Made by a program: the position numbers and the translations under genes. A stretch of DNA of 64,000 nt from Pedobacter ghigonis (GTDB taxonomy: Bacteria > Bacteroidota > Bacteroidia > Sphingobacteriales > Sphingobacteriaceae), in assembly GCF_903166585.1 (NCBI RefSeq), contig NZ_CAESCM010000012.1, positions 117,094 to 181,093 on the forward strand. Direction: 5' to 3'. Shown here in pieces: positions 1 through 9,141 of the stretch; the first letter of the stretch is position 1, and each line of letters starts with the position of its first letter. The notes under the pieces were generated by a model. That model saw only the letters and a list, made by a program, of their open reading frames with translations. It did not search any database and had not been told where the DNA came from.

Positions 1-1
1 G

Positions 2-295
2 AAAGATTTCGAAGGCAAGTGTTACGTTTTCGATAACAGGATTGCTGTTGATGTAAACCAGGTTAACCCCACGGTGGTTTCAGTTTGCTATAACTGCGGT
101 GTTACTACCCCAAAAATGATTAACTGTGCCAATCCGGAGTGCAACGAACACGTAACCCAATGCGATGCCTGTGGCGAACAGCTTCAGGGTTGTTGCTCGG
201 AAGCGTGTACCACGAACCCTCGTAAGCGTCCTTATGATGGAACTGGTTATTATGTAAAAGTACCGCAGCCGGTTGGAAAACTTAGTTTAGCTTAA
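2..295 (+). CDS. trhO: tRNA uridine(34) hydroxylase TrhO, C-terminal fragment
   Basis: The gene enters from the left edge and only its last 97 codons are visible. The fragment starts with the end of a rhodanese domain (FEGKCYVFDNRIAVDVN). A cysteine-rich tail follows, with CYNC, CANPEC, CDAC and CCSEAC groups that probably bind zinc. This arrangement is typical of the TrhO/YceA family, which hydroxylates uridine 34 in the wobble position of tRNA. The active-site cysteine of the rhodanese domain lies outside the window. A terminator hairpin follows within 30 nt of the stop. The family call rests on the tail only, so it is good but not certain. Confidence 0.8.
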   Translation, partial: KDFEGKCYVFDNRIAVDVNQVNPTVVSVCYNCGVTTPKMINCANPECNEHVTQCDACGEQLQGCCSEACTTNPRKRPYDGTGYYVKVPQPVGKLSLA

Positions 296-318
296 ACTTA
301 CTCCTAACTTATTTATAT

Positions 319-365
319 AAAGCAGATGCAATATGAAACTTCATACTGCGTCTGCTTTTTTGTTT
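319..365 (+). terminator. Terminator after trhO
   Basis: A long imperfect hairpin pairs AAAGCAGATGC on the left with GCGTCTGCTTT on the right and runs into a T-rich tract. It separates trhO from the PUL regulator. Confidence 0.8.
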
Positions 366-442
366 CGGTTGATCAACAAGTTAGTCAATTATCATTTTTT
401 TATTTAATTTGTGTTTTAATCAGCATCCTAATTTAGCATTAC

Positions 443-3325
443 ATGCAAAAACTTCTAGGTTTTCTTTTATTGCTTGTCGTTTGTACTTCTACCCATATTT
501 GCGCTGCTGATATTAAAAGCATTGGGGTACCGTATATAGAAAACTATCCAAAATCAGTTTATTCGTCGGGAAACCAGAACTGGAGCATAACAAAAGACAA
601 AAATGGTGTAATGTACTTTGGCAATGCCGAGGGTTTATTAACTTTTGATGGTCGTTACTGGCAGAAATACAGGATGCCAAACCGCCAGATTGTTAGAGCT
701 GTTGCAACAGATAATCAGGGTAGAATATATACAGGTAGCTTTGGAGAATTTGGCTACTGGGCTATCAAAAACAACAAATTAGGTTATAATTCACTCACCA
801 AACTGCTCCCGAAAGGTATAAAAATAGATGATGAAGTTTGGAAAATCTACGTAGATCGCGACCGGGTAATTTTCCAATCCTTTTCGAAAATCTTTATTTA
901 CAAAAACAATAAAATCGAAGTGGTAAAGTCTCCGTCTTCTTTTTTGTTTCTGCATAAAGTTAATCAACGGTATTTTATTGAGGTGCTGGAGCAGGGCCTG
1001 TTCGAGCTGATTGGCAATAAACTGGTACACCTGCCGCAGAGTGAGCAAATGGGCAAAGAAGGAATCCTCTCCATTTTACCCTATAAAAACAACGGACTGA
1101 TTATTGGCACGAGCAAAAACGGACTTTTTACTTACGATGGCAAAAATTTCACTCCCTTAAACACCCCTGCAAACAGTTATCTAAAAACCTATCAGTTAAA
1201 TAATGGTGTAAATTTATTGGGCAAGTATTATGCTTATGGCACCATTTTAAATGGTTTAATCATTATCGATGAAAATGGCAGGGTTGTACAACGCATTAAC
1301 AAATCGAGCGGATTGCAAAACAATACCGTATTAAGTTTATACGCCGATAATGAGCAAAACCTATGGACAGGTTTGGATAACGGGATCGACCGCATTGAAC
1401 TCAATTCTCCCCTCTATTTTTACTTTGATAAAACAGGTCAGTTCGGCACCGTATATTCCAGTATCATTTTTAACAATAAAATTTATCTCGGCACCAATCA
1501 GGGCTTATTTTACAGCGAGTGGTCACCATACAATCTCCTTCCCTTCAATTTTCGTTTAATACCGAATTCGCAGGGACAGGTTTGGGAGCTGGCCATTATC
1601 GATAATGAATTAATTTGCGGCCATAACAGCGGCACTTTTAAGGTTTTGGGCGATAAAATAGAATGGATATCGAGGTCATCGGGTGGCTGGACCATCAAAA
1701 AACTAAACTCTAACCCCAATTACCTGGTTCAGGGCACTTATACAGGTTTATCACTCTTTACCAAATCACCAGGTGCAGGATTGAAGTTCGCAACCAAAAT
1801 AGCAGGTTTTGGAGCACCTTCCAGATATGTTGAGCAAGATAACAGAGGCGATATTTGGGTGGGCCATGCTTACAAGGGCTTATTTAAATTAAGCCTTAGT
1901 CCCGATTATACCAGGGTAACAAACACCAAATATTTCGACGAAAAGAATGGTTTGCCCGGTAATTACAACATCAATATCTTCAATCTGGAGAATAAAATCG
2001 TGTTTTCATCCGATGCCGGTTTTTATACCTACGATGAGTTGAGCAATAAATTCACCAAATACGAGGTACTCAATAAAAACCTGGGTTCTTTCGAAACCTC
2101 TAATAAAATTATTCCGGCGGGCAGTAAAAAATACTGGTTCATTAACCATGGTAAAACCGCATTGGTTAATTTCAGCGAGCCGGGCAAAGTTGAAATCGAT
2201 TCGAACCAATTTAGCATTTTGGATGGCCGGATGGTGCAGTACTACGAGAATATTAGCAGGATAAGCGATTCAATTTACCTTATTAGTGTTGATGATGGCT
2301 TTGTGATTTATAACCCAACTGCCGGACTTAACAACCAGAAACAAAAATTACCGGAGGTGCTGATTAGGCGGGTTGAAGATATTACCGACAAATTTTCGCT
2401 AATTAGTGAAACCGGTAATGTTGAGGAGCCTACTGAAATACAGAACAGCAGGAATAACATTCGCATTTCTTATGCGCTCCCCTATTACAGGCAGGCTAAA
2501 GTGAAATATCAGTTTTACCTCGAAGGGTATTCCAGAGCCTGGTCTGACTGGACTTATGCCACGCAGAAAGATTTCACCAATTTAAGCGCAGGCACCTATA
2601 CTTTTAAAGTGAGGGCAAAAATTGACGACAGCACGGTAAGTGCCGAAACGCTTTATACATTCACCATCCTCCGCCCATGGTACCTGAATAACTGGGCCAT
2701 ATTATTTTACACCATCTTGTTTGTGGTGGTTTTAATCATGGGCAAAAAGATATACGAAAGAAAGCTGCAACGCGATAGTCAGAAAATTACCAGCCGTTTA
2801 AAAGCTGAGCAACAGGAAAGATTAAGACAGGAAGCTGAAATTAGCGAAAAGCAAATCATTAAACTCCAAACAGAAAAACTTCAGGCCGAGCTGGCTTCGA
2901 AAAACCGCGAACTGGCTAATTCTGCTATGACGCTGGTGTATAAAAATGAGCTGCTTCAAAAACTGGCAGATGACATTACCAAGCTTAAAGATGAAAACGG
3001 GAAAAAACTCTCTGATGAGCAAACCCGCAAAATACAGAAGGTTATTAACGACGGTATGAACGACGAGCGTGATTGGCACCTGTTCGAAAACAGCTTTAAC
3101 GAAGCGCACGAAAGTTTCTTTAAAAAGTTAAAGGCACAACACCCTGATCTGGTACCTAACGATTTAAAGCTTTGTGCTTATTTAAGGATGAACATGAGCA
3201 GTAAAGAAATGTCGTCGTTACTGAACATCAGTTTAAGAGGTGTAGAAATCCGCAGATACCGCCTGCGCAAAAAACTGGAAGTACCGCACGATAAAAATTT
3301 AACCGAGTTTTTAATGGAGCTTTAA
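443..3325 (+). CDS. Y_Y_Y-domain transmembrane sensor with LuxR-like HTH output
   Basis: 960 residues. A signal peptide (about 1-22) is followed by a long periplasmic region with beta-propeller-type repeats (for example GLLTFDG and GLFTYDG) and a Y_Y_Y domain at about 670-745. One membrane helix lies at about 750-770. A coiled coil rich in E, K, Q and R follows, then a C-terminal helix-turn-helix at about 893-955 (LCAYLRMNMSSKEMSSLL, ISLRGVEIRRYRLRKKL). The outer part matches the sensors of Bacteroidota hybrid two-component PUL regulators. No histidine kinase or receiver motifs are present; the sensor joins directly to a DNA-binding domain. It sits 372 nt upstream of susC on the same strand, so it probably controls the PUL in response to a periplasmic oligosaccharide (inference). 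The ligand is unknown. Confidence 0.85.
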   Translation: MQKLLGFLLLLVVCTSTHICAADIKSIGVPYIENYPKSVYSSGNQNWSITKDKNGVMYFGNAEGLLTFDGRYWQKYRMPNRQIVRAVATDNQGRIYTGSFGEFGYWAIKNNKLGYNSLTKLLPKGIKIDDEVWKIYVDRDRVIFQSFSKIFIYKNNKIEVVKSPSSFLFLHKVNQRYFIEVLEQGLFELIGNKLVHLPQSEQMGKEGILSILPYKNNGLIIGTSKNGLFTYDGKNFTPLNTPANSYLKTYQLNNGVNLLGKYYAYGTILNGLIIIDENGRVVQRINKSSGLQNNTVLSLYADNEQNLWTGLDNGIDRIELNSPLYFYFDKTGQFGTVYSSIIFNNKIYLGTNQGLFYSEWSPYNLLPFNFRLIPNSQGQVWELAIIDNELICGHNSGTFKVLGDKIEWISRSSGGWTIKKLNSNPNYLVQGTYTGLSLFTKSPGAGLKFATKIAGFGAPSRYVEQDNRGDIWVGHAYKGLFKLSLSPDYTRVTNTKYFDEKNGLPGNYNINIFNLENKIVFSSDAGFYTYDELSNKFTKYEVLNKNLGSFETSNKIIPAGSKKYWFINHGKTALVNFSEPGKVEIDSNQFSILDGRMVQYYENISRISDSIYLISVDDGFVIYNPTAGLNNQKQKLPEVLIRRVEDITDKFSLISETGNVEEPTEIQNSRNNIRISYALPYYRQAKVKYQFYLEGYSRAWSDWTYATQKDFTNLSAGTYTFKVRAKIDDSTVSAETLYTFTILRPWYLNNWAILFYTILFVVVLIMGKKIYERKLQRDSQKITSRLKAEQQERLRQEAEISEKQIIKLQTEKLQAELASKNRELANSAMTLVYKNELLQKLADDITKLKDENGKKLSDEQTRKIQKVINDGMNDERDWHLFENSFNEAHESFFKKLKAQHPDLVPNDLKLCAYLRMNMSSKEMSSLLNISLRGVEIRRYRLRKKLEVPHDKNLTEFLMEL

Positions 3326-3697
3326 GCTTCCGTGTTTCCATATTAGGAGGTAAAATTCATTATAAAATCAGCACACTATTGTTACGGAAACGTTTGCGTA
3401 AAAAACGGTTTTTATCACTTTTTTGATGTTTTGTCCCCATCACGCACTACATCATTACCTCTCATAGCACTTTTTCAAGCCCCACAAAATACTTGGTGTT
3501 ATTTATACACTTAGGCAAGTGTTAATGTTTTGTTAAAATTCAAAAAAACTGCGTTTTTGACCCAAAATCGCATTTGGTTTATTTAGGTGTGAAACCTTAA
3601 AGCTGCTGTTGATGTATTAATGTAGAGGTAAAAACACTTGCACATCCACAAAAACAACCTCACATTTAACTAACAATTAAACTAAATTTTAATAAGC
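3326..3697 (+). promoter_or_regulatory. Regulatory gap between the PUL sensor and susC
   Basis: This 372-nt gap holds no gene. It contains a near-perfect 20-bp palindrome (3382-3401) and a perfect 6-bp inverted repeat with a 4-nt spacer (3507-3522, ACACTT-AGGC-AAGTGT), with a related half-site AACACTTG near 3631. No exact TAnnTTTG box was found, so the start of transcription could not be placed. The length and the symmetric sites suggest the main control region of the PUL (inference). Confidence 0.6.
3382..3401. promoter_or_regulatory. Near-perfect 20-bp palindrome, LacI-type operator candidate
   Basis: TTACGGAAACGTTTGCGTAA equals its own reverse complement except at one symmetric pair of positions (6 and 15). 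The AAACGTTT core with a central CG is typical of operators of LacI-family regulators. No LacI-family gene is visible in the window, so the protein that binds it would be encoded elsewhere. Confidence 0.5.
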
Positions 3698-6600
3698 ATG
3701 AAAAGAATCTTTACAAGAATTTCTGTTCTGGCCGTATTTTGTTTACTCGCAATTAACGTAGCATTTGCGCAAAACATTACTGTGAAAGGTAAGGTAATTG
3801 ATGGCGGCGATAAAACTCCATTGCCGGGCGTATCTATCTTAATTAAAGGCACACAAAACGGTACACAAACAGATGTAAACGGCAACTACTCCATTAGTGT
3901 GCCGGGCAACGCTACGCTGGTATTTAACTTTGTTGGCTATACAGCGCAAGAGCAGGCTGTAAATAACCAAACCACTATTAATGTATCCTTAGCTTCATCA
4001 ACACAACAATTAGAGCAGGTTGTGGTTGTAGGTTATGGTACGCAGAGAAAAATTGATGTTACCGGATCAGTAGCTTCGGTTAAAGGTGAGGACATTTCTA
4101 AACAAGCGTCAGTGAATGCAGTAAGCGCATTACAAGGTAAAGTTGCAGGTGTTAGTATTACCAATTCAGGTACTCCTGGTTCGACACCACAAATTACAAT
4201 CCGCGGTACAGGAACTATTTATGGTAGCCTGGGCGTACTATATGTGGTTGACGGAGTTTGGTACGATGACATAAGCTTTTTAAACCCTGCAGATATTGCT
4301 GATATGAGTATTTTGAAAGATGCGTCATCTCAATCTATTTATGGTATTCGGGCAGCTAACGGGGTTATTTTAGTTACCACTAAAAAAGGCAAGAATGATA
4401 GCCCAGTTATTAATTACAATGGAGCTGTTGGTTATAAAAAAGTAACCAACCAGATCGAAATGGCAAATGCCACCGAATATGCAACAATTATCAATGAATT
4501 ATCTGCATCAAATGGAGCCACTCAATTATTTGCCAATCCTTCCAGTTATGGAGAAGGTACCAACTGGTACAATCAGGGATTAAGAAATGCATTACAAACT
4601 ACACACCAGATCTCTGTTAATGGCGGTTCTGAAAAATCGACCTATAACTTCTCTTTAGGTTATGATAATGAGGATGGTATTGTTAAAAATCAAAACTGGA
4701 AACGTTATACCGCAAGATTAGCAAACGATTTCCAAATTCTGAAATCTTTGAAAGTAGGATATTCGGTTTCCGGAACGTCTATAAATTCAAACGATATCAA
4801 CGGAGCTATTTTCCGTCAACTATACGCTGCGGGTCCAGTAGTTCCTGTTTATTATGCAGATGGGACTTATGGCGATGCTAATGATTTCGGTTTAGGAGGT
4901 GGTAACAACTTCAACCCTCAGGTAACGTTAGACTATTTTAACCAGAAATCTAAAAACTACCGCATAAACGGAAATGTTTATGCAGAGTTAACATTCGCTA
5001 AAAACTTTACTTTTAAAACAAGTGCTGGTGGTGATTTTGGACAAAATGAAGTAAGAGGCTATACACCTGTTTATAAAGCAACACAGGGTCAACTAAATGA
5101 CATTAGCCGCTTAACCATCAACAGGGATGAAAACAGAAACTGGATTTTAGAGAACACTTTAACCTATAAAAACACTTTCGGCAATCATAATTTAACAGTT
5201 TTAGCGGGTACAACTGCGCAAAGAAGAAAAAATTATTATCTCAATTCCAGTGCATTAAATGTCCCTTACAGCAGTGAAGGAGATTTATACCTGGCATTAG
5301 GTACAGCGAGCACCCGTGAAGTAGTAGACGGTGGAAGCTTATCTACTTATCTTTCTTATTTCGGAAGGGCAAATTATTCTTATAAAGACAAGTATTTATT
5401 AAATGTAACATTGCGTGCTGATGCGGCATCTCAATTTTTCGGGGGTGGCGATCTTTGGGGGTATTTTCCAGCAATAGGTGCTGGTTGGGTAATTTCCAAC
5501 GAGGACTTCATGAAAGATCAAACCATCTTCAATAATTTGAAATTAAAGGGATCATGGGGTAAGGTGGGTAATGCCGGTGTACCAGTAAATCCAACAACTT
5601 TAACTGTATCTCAAGTAGCTGGCTATGTTACGGTATTAAATGGTGTAGCCTATACAGGTGCCAGCGTTGCATCTTTAGTTCCTTCATTCTTAAACTGGGA
5701 GCGTACAACGGGTACTGACATTGGATTTGAGGCAGCATTCCTAAAAAACAGATTGAATATTGAAGCAAGTTTTTATAATAAAAAAACAGAGCAGGCTATA
5801 TTTGGCATACCAATCTTCACTTCGATTGGTACAGCTACTCCAAGCTTAATTGGTAATCAGGCTGATTTACGTAACCGAGGGGTCGAATTCCTGGGTACCT
5901 GGAGAGATCAAACTAAAAGTGGTTTAAGTTATTCGATTAGTGGAAACATAGGAATTAATAACAACAAAGTATTATCGGTAATTACGGGTTCAAACCCAAT
6001 TTATAGTGGTGGACAAGGCATTGCTAACGGTGCATTAGCAACACGTACCGTACAAGGTGACCCAATAGGATCATTCTTTGGTTATCAGGTTGCAGGAATT
6101 TTCCAAACTCCTGCTGAAGTTGCTGCGTCAGCGCAAACTGGTGCAAAACCGGGCGACTTCCGTTATGTAGACCAAAATGGTGATGGCGCCATTGATGGGA
6201 AAGACCGTGTAGTATTAGGAAATCCAAATCCTAAATACAGTTATGGTATCAATACAACTTTCGCTTACAAAGGATGGGATTTAGCTTTAGACATTCAAGG
6301 TGTTGCTGATGTTGATGTTTACAATGCTAACATTGCTTACCGTTTCGGTAATGAAAACTTCAGCAAAGATTTTTACGATAACAGATGGCATGGTGCTGGT
6401 ACATCTAACACTTACCCATCAGCTAACGTTGGATCTACGTCAAATGCTGCACCTAACTCATTCTATGTGGAAGATGGTTCTTATATCCGTTTAAGAACAG
6501 TACAATTAGGTTACTCGCTTCCTGCTTCATTAATGGGCAAATGGTCAATGAAAAAAATCAGAGTATTTCTTGACGCACAAAATGCTGTTAACTTATTCGG

Positions 6601-6724
6601 ATACAAAGGATTTACTCCTGAAATCGGATATGATGCCAACAGTGGCCCTATTTCAAGAGGTATAGATGCAAATGTTTATCCGCTTGCAGCTACATACAGA
6701 TTAGGTGTTCAGGTTCAATTCTAA
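3698..6724 (+). CDS. SusC/RagA-type TonB-linked outer-membrane transporter
   Basis: 1008 residues, the usual size for this family. A signal peptide ends near AFAQ (residue 25). A carboxypeptidase-regulatory-like domain follows (about 27-110; GKVIDGGDKTPLPGVSI, GNYSI). The plug domain comes next, with VVVVGYGTQRKIDVTGSV and the typical DASSQSIYGIRAANGVILVTTKKG. A long beta-barrel ends in an aromatic C-terminus (QVQF). SusC-type proteins form the outer-membrane channel for oligosaccharides and pair with a SusD lid, here encoded 11 nt downstream. In this locus it would import glucan oligomers released by the neighbouring GH144 enzymes (inference from context). Confidence 0.95.
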   Translation: MKRIFTRISVLAVFCLLAINVAFAQNITVKGKVIDGGDKTPLPGVSILIKGTQNGTQTDVNGNYSISVPGNATLVFNFVGYTAQEQAVNNQTTINVSLASSTQQLEQVVVVGYGTQRKIDVTGSVASVKGEDISKQASVNAVSALQGKVAGVSITNSGTPGSTPQITIRGTGTIYGSLGVLYVVDGVWYDDISFLNPADIADMSILKDASSQSIYGIRAANGVILVTTKKGKNDSPVINYNGAVGYKKVTNQIEMANATEYATIINELSASNGATQLFANPSSYGEGTNWYNQGLRNALQTTHQISVNGGSEKSTYNFSLGYDNEDGIVKNQNWKRYTARLANDFQILKSLKVGYSVSGTSINSNDINGAIFRQLYAAGPVVPVYYADGTYGDANDFGLGGGNNFNPQVTLDYFNQKSKNYRINGNVYAELTFAKNFTFKTSAGGDFGQNEVRGYTPVYKATQGQLNDISRLTINRDENRNWILENTLTYKNTFGNHNLTVLAGTTAQRRKNYYLNSSALNVPYSSEGDLYLALGTASTREVVDGGSLSTYLSYFGRANYSYKDKYLLNVTLRADAASQFFGGGDLWGYFPAIGAGWVISNEDFMKDQTIFNNLKLKGSWGKVGNAGVPVNPTTLTVSQVAGYVTVLNGVAYTGASVASLVPSFLNWERTTGTDIGFEAAFLKNRLNIEASFYNKKTEQAIFGIPIFTSIGTATPSLIGNQADLRNRGVEFLGTWRDQTKSGLSYSISGNIGINNNKVLSVITGSNPIYSGGQGIANGALATRTVQGDPIGSFFGYQVAGIFQTPAEVAASAQTGAKPGDFRYVDQNGDGAIDGKDRVVLGNPNPKYSYGINTTFAYKGWDLALDIQGVADVDVYNANIAYRFGNENFSKDFYDNRWHGAGTSNTYPSANVGSTSNAAPNSFYVEDGSYIRLRTVQLGYSLPASLMGKWSMKKIRVFLDAQNAVNLFGYKGFTPEIGYDANSGPISRGIDANVYPLAATYRLGVQVQF

Positions 6725-6735
6725 TAATTAAGACA

Positions 6736-8226
6736 ATGAAATTAAATCATAAAAATACATACATCCAAAAGCTGGGCTTAATTGCAATCCTAGCTACCAC
6801 TTTGGTAATGCCTGCATGTAAAAAGGAATTTTTAAATGTAGATCCACAGGCAAAACAACCAGAGGCTACCTTTTGGAAAACAGCAGACGACGCTTCAAAA
6901 GCTGTAATCGCTATTTATGGTAACTTAAGAAGCTGGGGTAACACTGCCTTCCCTGCTTTAGCTGTTGAAAGTATTCCTGGCGATGACGCCGAGAAAGGAA
7001 GTACGGCAAACGATGCCAGTTATTTAAATAACTTTGACAATTACACAGCATCTTCAACAGAAGGTCAATTTGGAGGTTTCTGGCAGGCACAGTACCAAAA
7101 CATTAATTTATGTAACCAGGTTTTAGATAACGTTCCTGGAATTAACATGGATGCCAGTCTAAAAGCACGTTACCTAGCAGAAGCCAAATTTGTTCGCGCT
7201 TATTCCTATTTCAGGTTAGTAAGAGCATTTGGTGATATACCTTTACGTTTAACGGTGCCTAAAGATGTTTCTGAGTTTAATATTCCGAGAACACCTAAAG
7301 CCCAGGTATATGCGGCAATCGAAAAAGACTTAGATGAGGCTGCTGCAGTGTTGCCACAAACCTATCCGGCCGCCGATTTAGGCAGAGCAACTAAAGGCGC
7401 TGCTTTGGGTTTACACGCTAAAGTTGCCATGTATCTAGGTAAATGGGACCAGGTTTTATCGTACACCAATACCGTTATGACTTTAGGTTATGATTTATAT
7501 CCTAATTTTCAGGAAGGCTTTAGAACCAACCATGAAAACAACGTAGAGTCTGTATTTGAAATTCAATGCGCACTTTTATTGAATAATAAAGATGCATCAA
7601 ATTCGCAGTACAGCCAGGTACAAGGTGCAAGAGCAAACACGCCAGACCTTGGATGGGGTTTCAACGTACCAACACCAGCATTGGACGCAGCTTTCGAAGC
7701 AGGCGATGTTCGTCGGAACGCAACAATTCTTTACAGAGGGGAAACTACTCCACAAGGTGATGCAATCTCTAACAGCGCAGATAATCCGATGTATAATGAG
7801 AAATCTTACGTACCATTTGCCAACATTATCTCTGGTTATACACAGGGAGCTGACCAAAACGTACGTGTACTTCGCTTTGCCGATGTTCTTTTGATGAACG
7901 CAGAAGCCGCTAACGAGCTAAACAATCCAACTTTAGCTAAAACTTCATTAAACAGGGTTCGTGCACGTGCACGCGGTGGTGTAGCTGGTGTTGTTCCTGA
8001 TGTTACAACAAGTGATAAAGATGCACTGCGTCAGGCCATCTGGAAAGAAAGACAACTTGAGTTAGCGATGGAATCTGATCGTTACTTTGATGTAATTCGC
8101 CAGGGTCGTGGTACTGCTGTATTTGGTGCCAAAGGCTGGAAAGCTGGTAAAAACGAAGTTTGGCCTATTCCGTCAACTGAGATTGATATAAGTGTAGGTG
8201 TTTTGACACAAAATCCTGGATACTAA
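6736..8226 (+). CDS. SusD/RagB-type glycan-binding lipoprotein
   Basis: 496 residues. The lipoprotein signal ends with VMPAC, placing the lipidated cysteine at residue 28. The N-terminal FLNVDPQAKQPEATFWKTADDASKAV is cut here to its recognisable core, FLNVDPQ and FWKTADDA. The TPR-like RAYSYFRLVRAFGDIPL and the C-terminal ERQLELAMESDRYFDVIRQG are hallmarks of SusD proteins. The product sits on the outer surface, caps the SusC channel and binds glycan. It is cotranscribed with susC (11-nt gap) and with the LamG lipoprotein (20-nt gap). Confidence 0.95.
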   Translation: MKLNHKNTYIQKLGLIAILATTLVMPACKKEFLNVDPQAKQPEATFWKTADDASKAVIAIYGNLRSWGNTAFPALAVESIPGDDAEKGSTANDASYLNNFDNYTASSTEGQFGGFWQAQYQNINLCNQVLDNVPGINMDASLKARYLAEAKFVRAYSYFRLVRAFGDIPLRLTVPKDVSEFNIPRTPKAQVYAAIEKDLDEAAAVLPQTYPAADLGRATKGAALGLHAKVAMYLGKWDQVLSYTNTVMTLGYDLYPNFQEGFRTNHENNVESVFEIQCALLLNNKDASNSQYSQVQGARANTPDLGWGFNVPTPALDAAFEAGDVRRNATILYRGETTPQGDAISNSADNPMYNEKSYVPFANIISGYTQGADQNVRVLRFADVLLMNAEAANELNNPTLAKTSLNRVRARARGGVAGVVPDVTTSDKDALRQAIWKERQLELAMESDRYFDVIRQGRGTAVFGAKGWKAGKNEVWPIPSTEIDISVGVLTQNPGY

Positions 8227-8246
8227 CCTCTTCAATTGATTAAAAA

Positions 8247-9071
8247 ATGAAAACAAAATATTTATTATTGGCAGTTGTGGGTTTAGGCTTATCTTCTTGT
8301 CAGAAAAAATTTGATCCATCAAGCTATGCTCCCGCTTTGAATATTGGTGGTTACACAAGTGCCAAACAAGTTGCACCCAGCAATTTAGTTGCCTATTGGG
8401 CATTTGATGGTGGTTTAACTGATAGTGTTTCTAACACAGCTGGCGTTAACACCGGAACTTCATTTGCTACGGGAGTAAAAGGACAAGGCTTACAAGGTGC
8501 TTTAAATGGTTATGTGGTGTCCAATACACCCGCTGCCGTTCAAAACTTAAAAAGTTTTACCCTTACCTGCTGGGTTAACATGCCTTTAAACGATAAGGGT
8601 ATTGTTGGACTTGTTGATGTCTCAAAATCATCAGACTTTTGGGGAAATCTAACCTTATTCTTTGAAAATGGTGGCGATGCAACTACCGGTAAACTGGTAG
8701 CACGTACTTATTCCGGAGTAGTAAATAACGGCGGTGATAACTTCATCAAAATCACCTCTCCATGGGGTAAATGGACACAAATTGCCTACAGTTATGACCA
8801 GACAACCTCTACATTTAAAGTATACGTAAACGGATCAAAACTTGGCGAAAAAACGGTTGCAAACCTGGGGGCATTAACATTTCAGAATGCAGGCAAAATG
8901 GTTTTTGGAACAGTTCATTTTCAAACCACCCCTAGCTTAACCACATCAACCGGCAAGCAAGACTGGGCCAGCTATTTAACGGGCAAATTAGACGAGGTAC
9001 GCATTTTTAACAAAGCTTTGGCACCTGAGGAAATCAGTGCTCTTGCTAAGCTTGAAGGCAGAGGAAAGTAA
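8247..9071 (+). CDS. LamG-domain surface lipoprotein (SusE/F position)
   Basis: 274 residues. The lipobox is LSSC (Cys18). Most of the protein is one concanavalin-A-like LamG/jellyroll domain: LVAYWAFDGGLTDSVSN, SFTLTCWVNMP, a YDQTTSTFKVYVNG strand, and the C-terminal KLDEVRIFNKALAPEEI. Such domains bind carbohydrate, and no catalytic signature was recognised. Its place directly after susD is where PULs usually encode surface glycan-binding proteins of the SusE/SusF type, so that is the most likely role (inference). A terminator-like hairpin follows. Confidence 0.8.
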   Translation: MKTKYLLLAVVGLGLSSCQKKFDPSSYAPALNIGGYTSAKQVAPSNLVAYWAFDGGLTDSVSNTAGVNTGTSFATGVKGQGLQGALNGYVVSNTPAAVQNLKSFTLTCWVNMPLNDKGIVGLVDVSKSSDFWGNLTLFFENGGDATTGKLVARTYSGVVNNGGDNFIKITSPWGKWTQIAYSYDQTTSTFKVYVNGSKLGEKTVANLGALTFQNAGKMVFGTVHFQTTPSLTTSTGKQDWASYLTGKLDEVRIFNKALAPEEISALAKLEGRGK

Positions 9072-9097
9072 AATCCCCACCTTAAAATAGGCACAAA

Positions 9098-9127
9098 TAA
9101 AAGGGGTTGCCAAATGGCAGCCCTTTT
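9098..9127 (+). terminator. Terminator or attenuator inside the PUL
   Basis: A stem of AAAAGGG...TTGCC paired with GGCAGCCCTTTT, with one bulge and an AAAT loop, ends in five T. It lies between the LamG gene and the first GH144 gene, which starts at 9142. It may make expression of the enzyme genes lower than that of the transport genes. Confidence 0.7.
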
Positions 9128-9141
9128 TAAAATCTCCCGAA

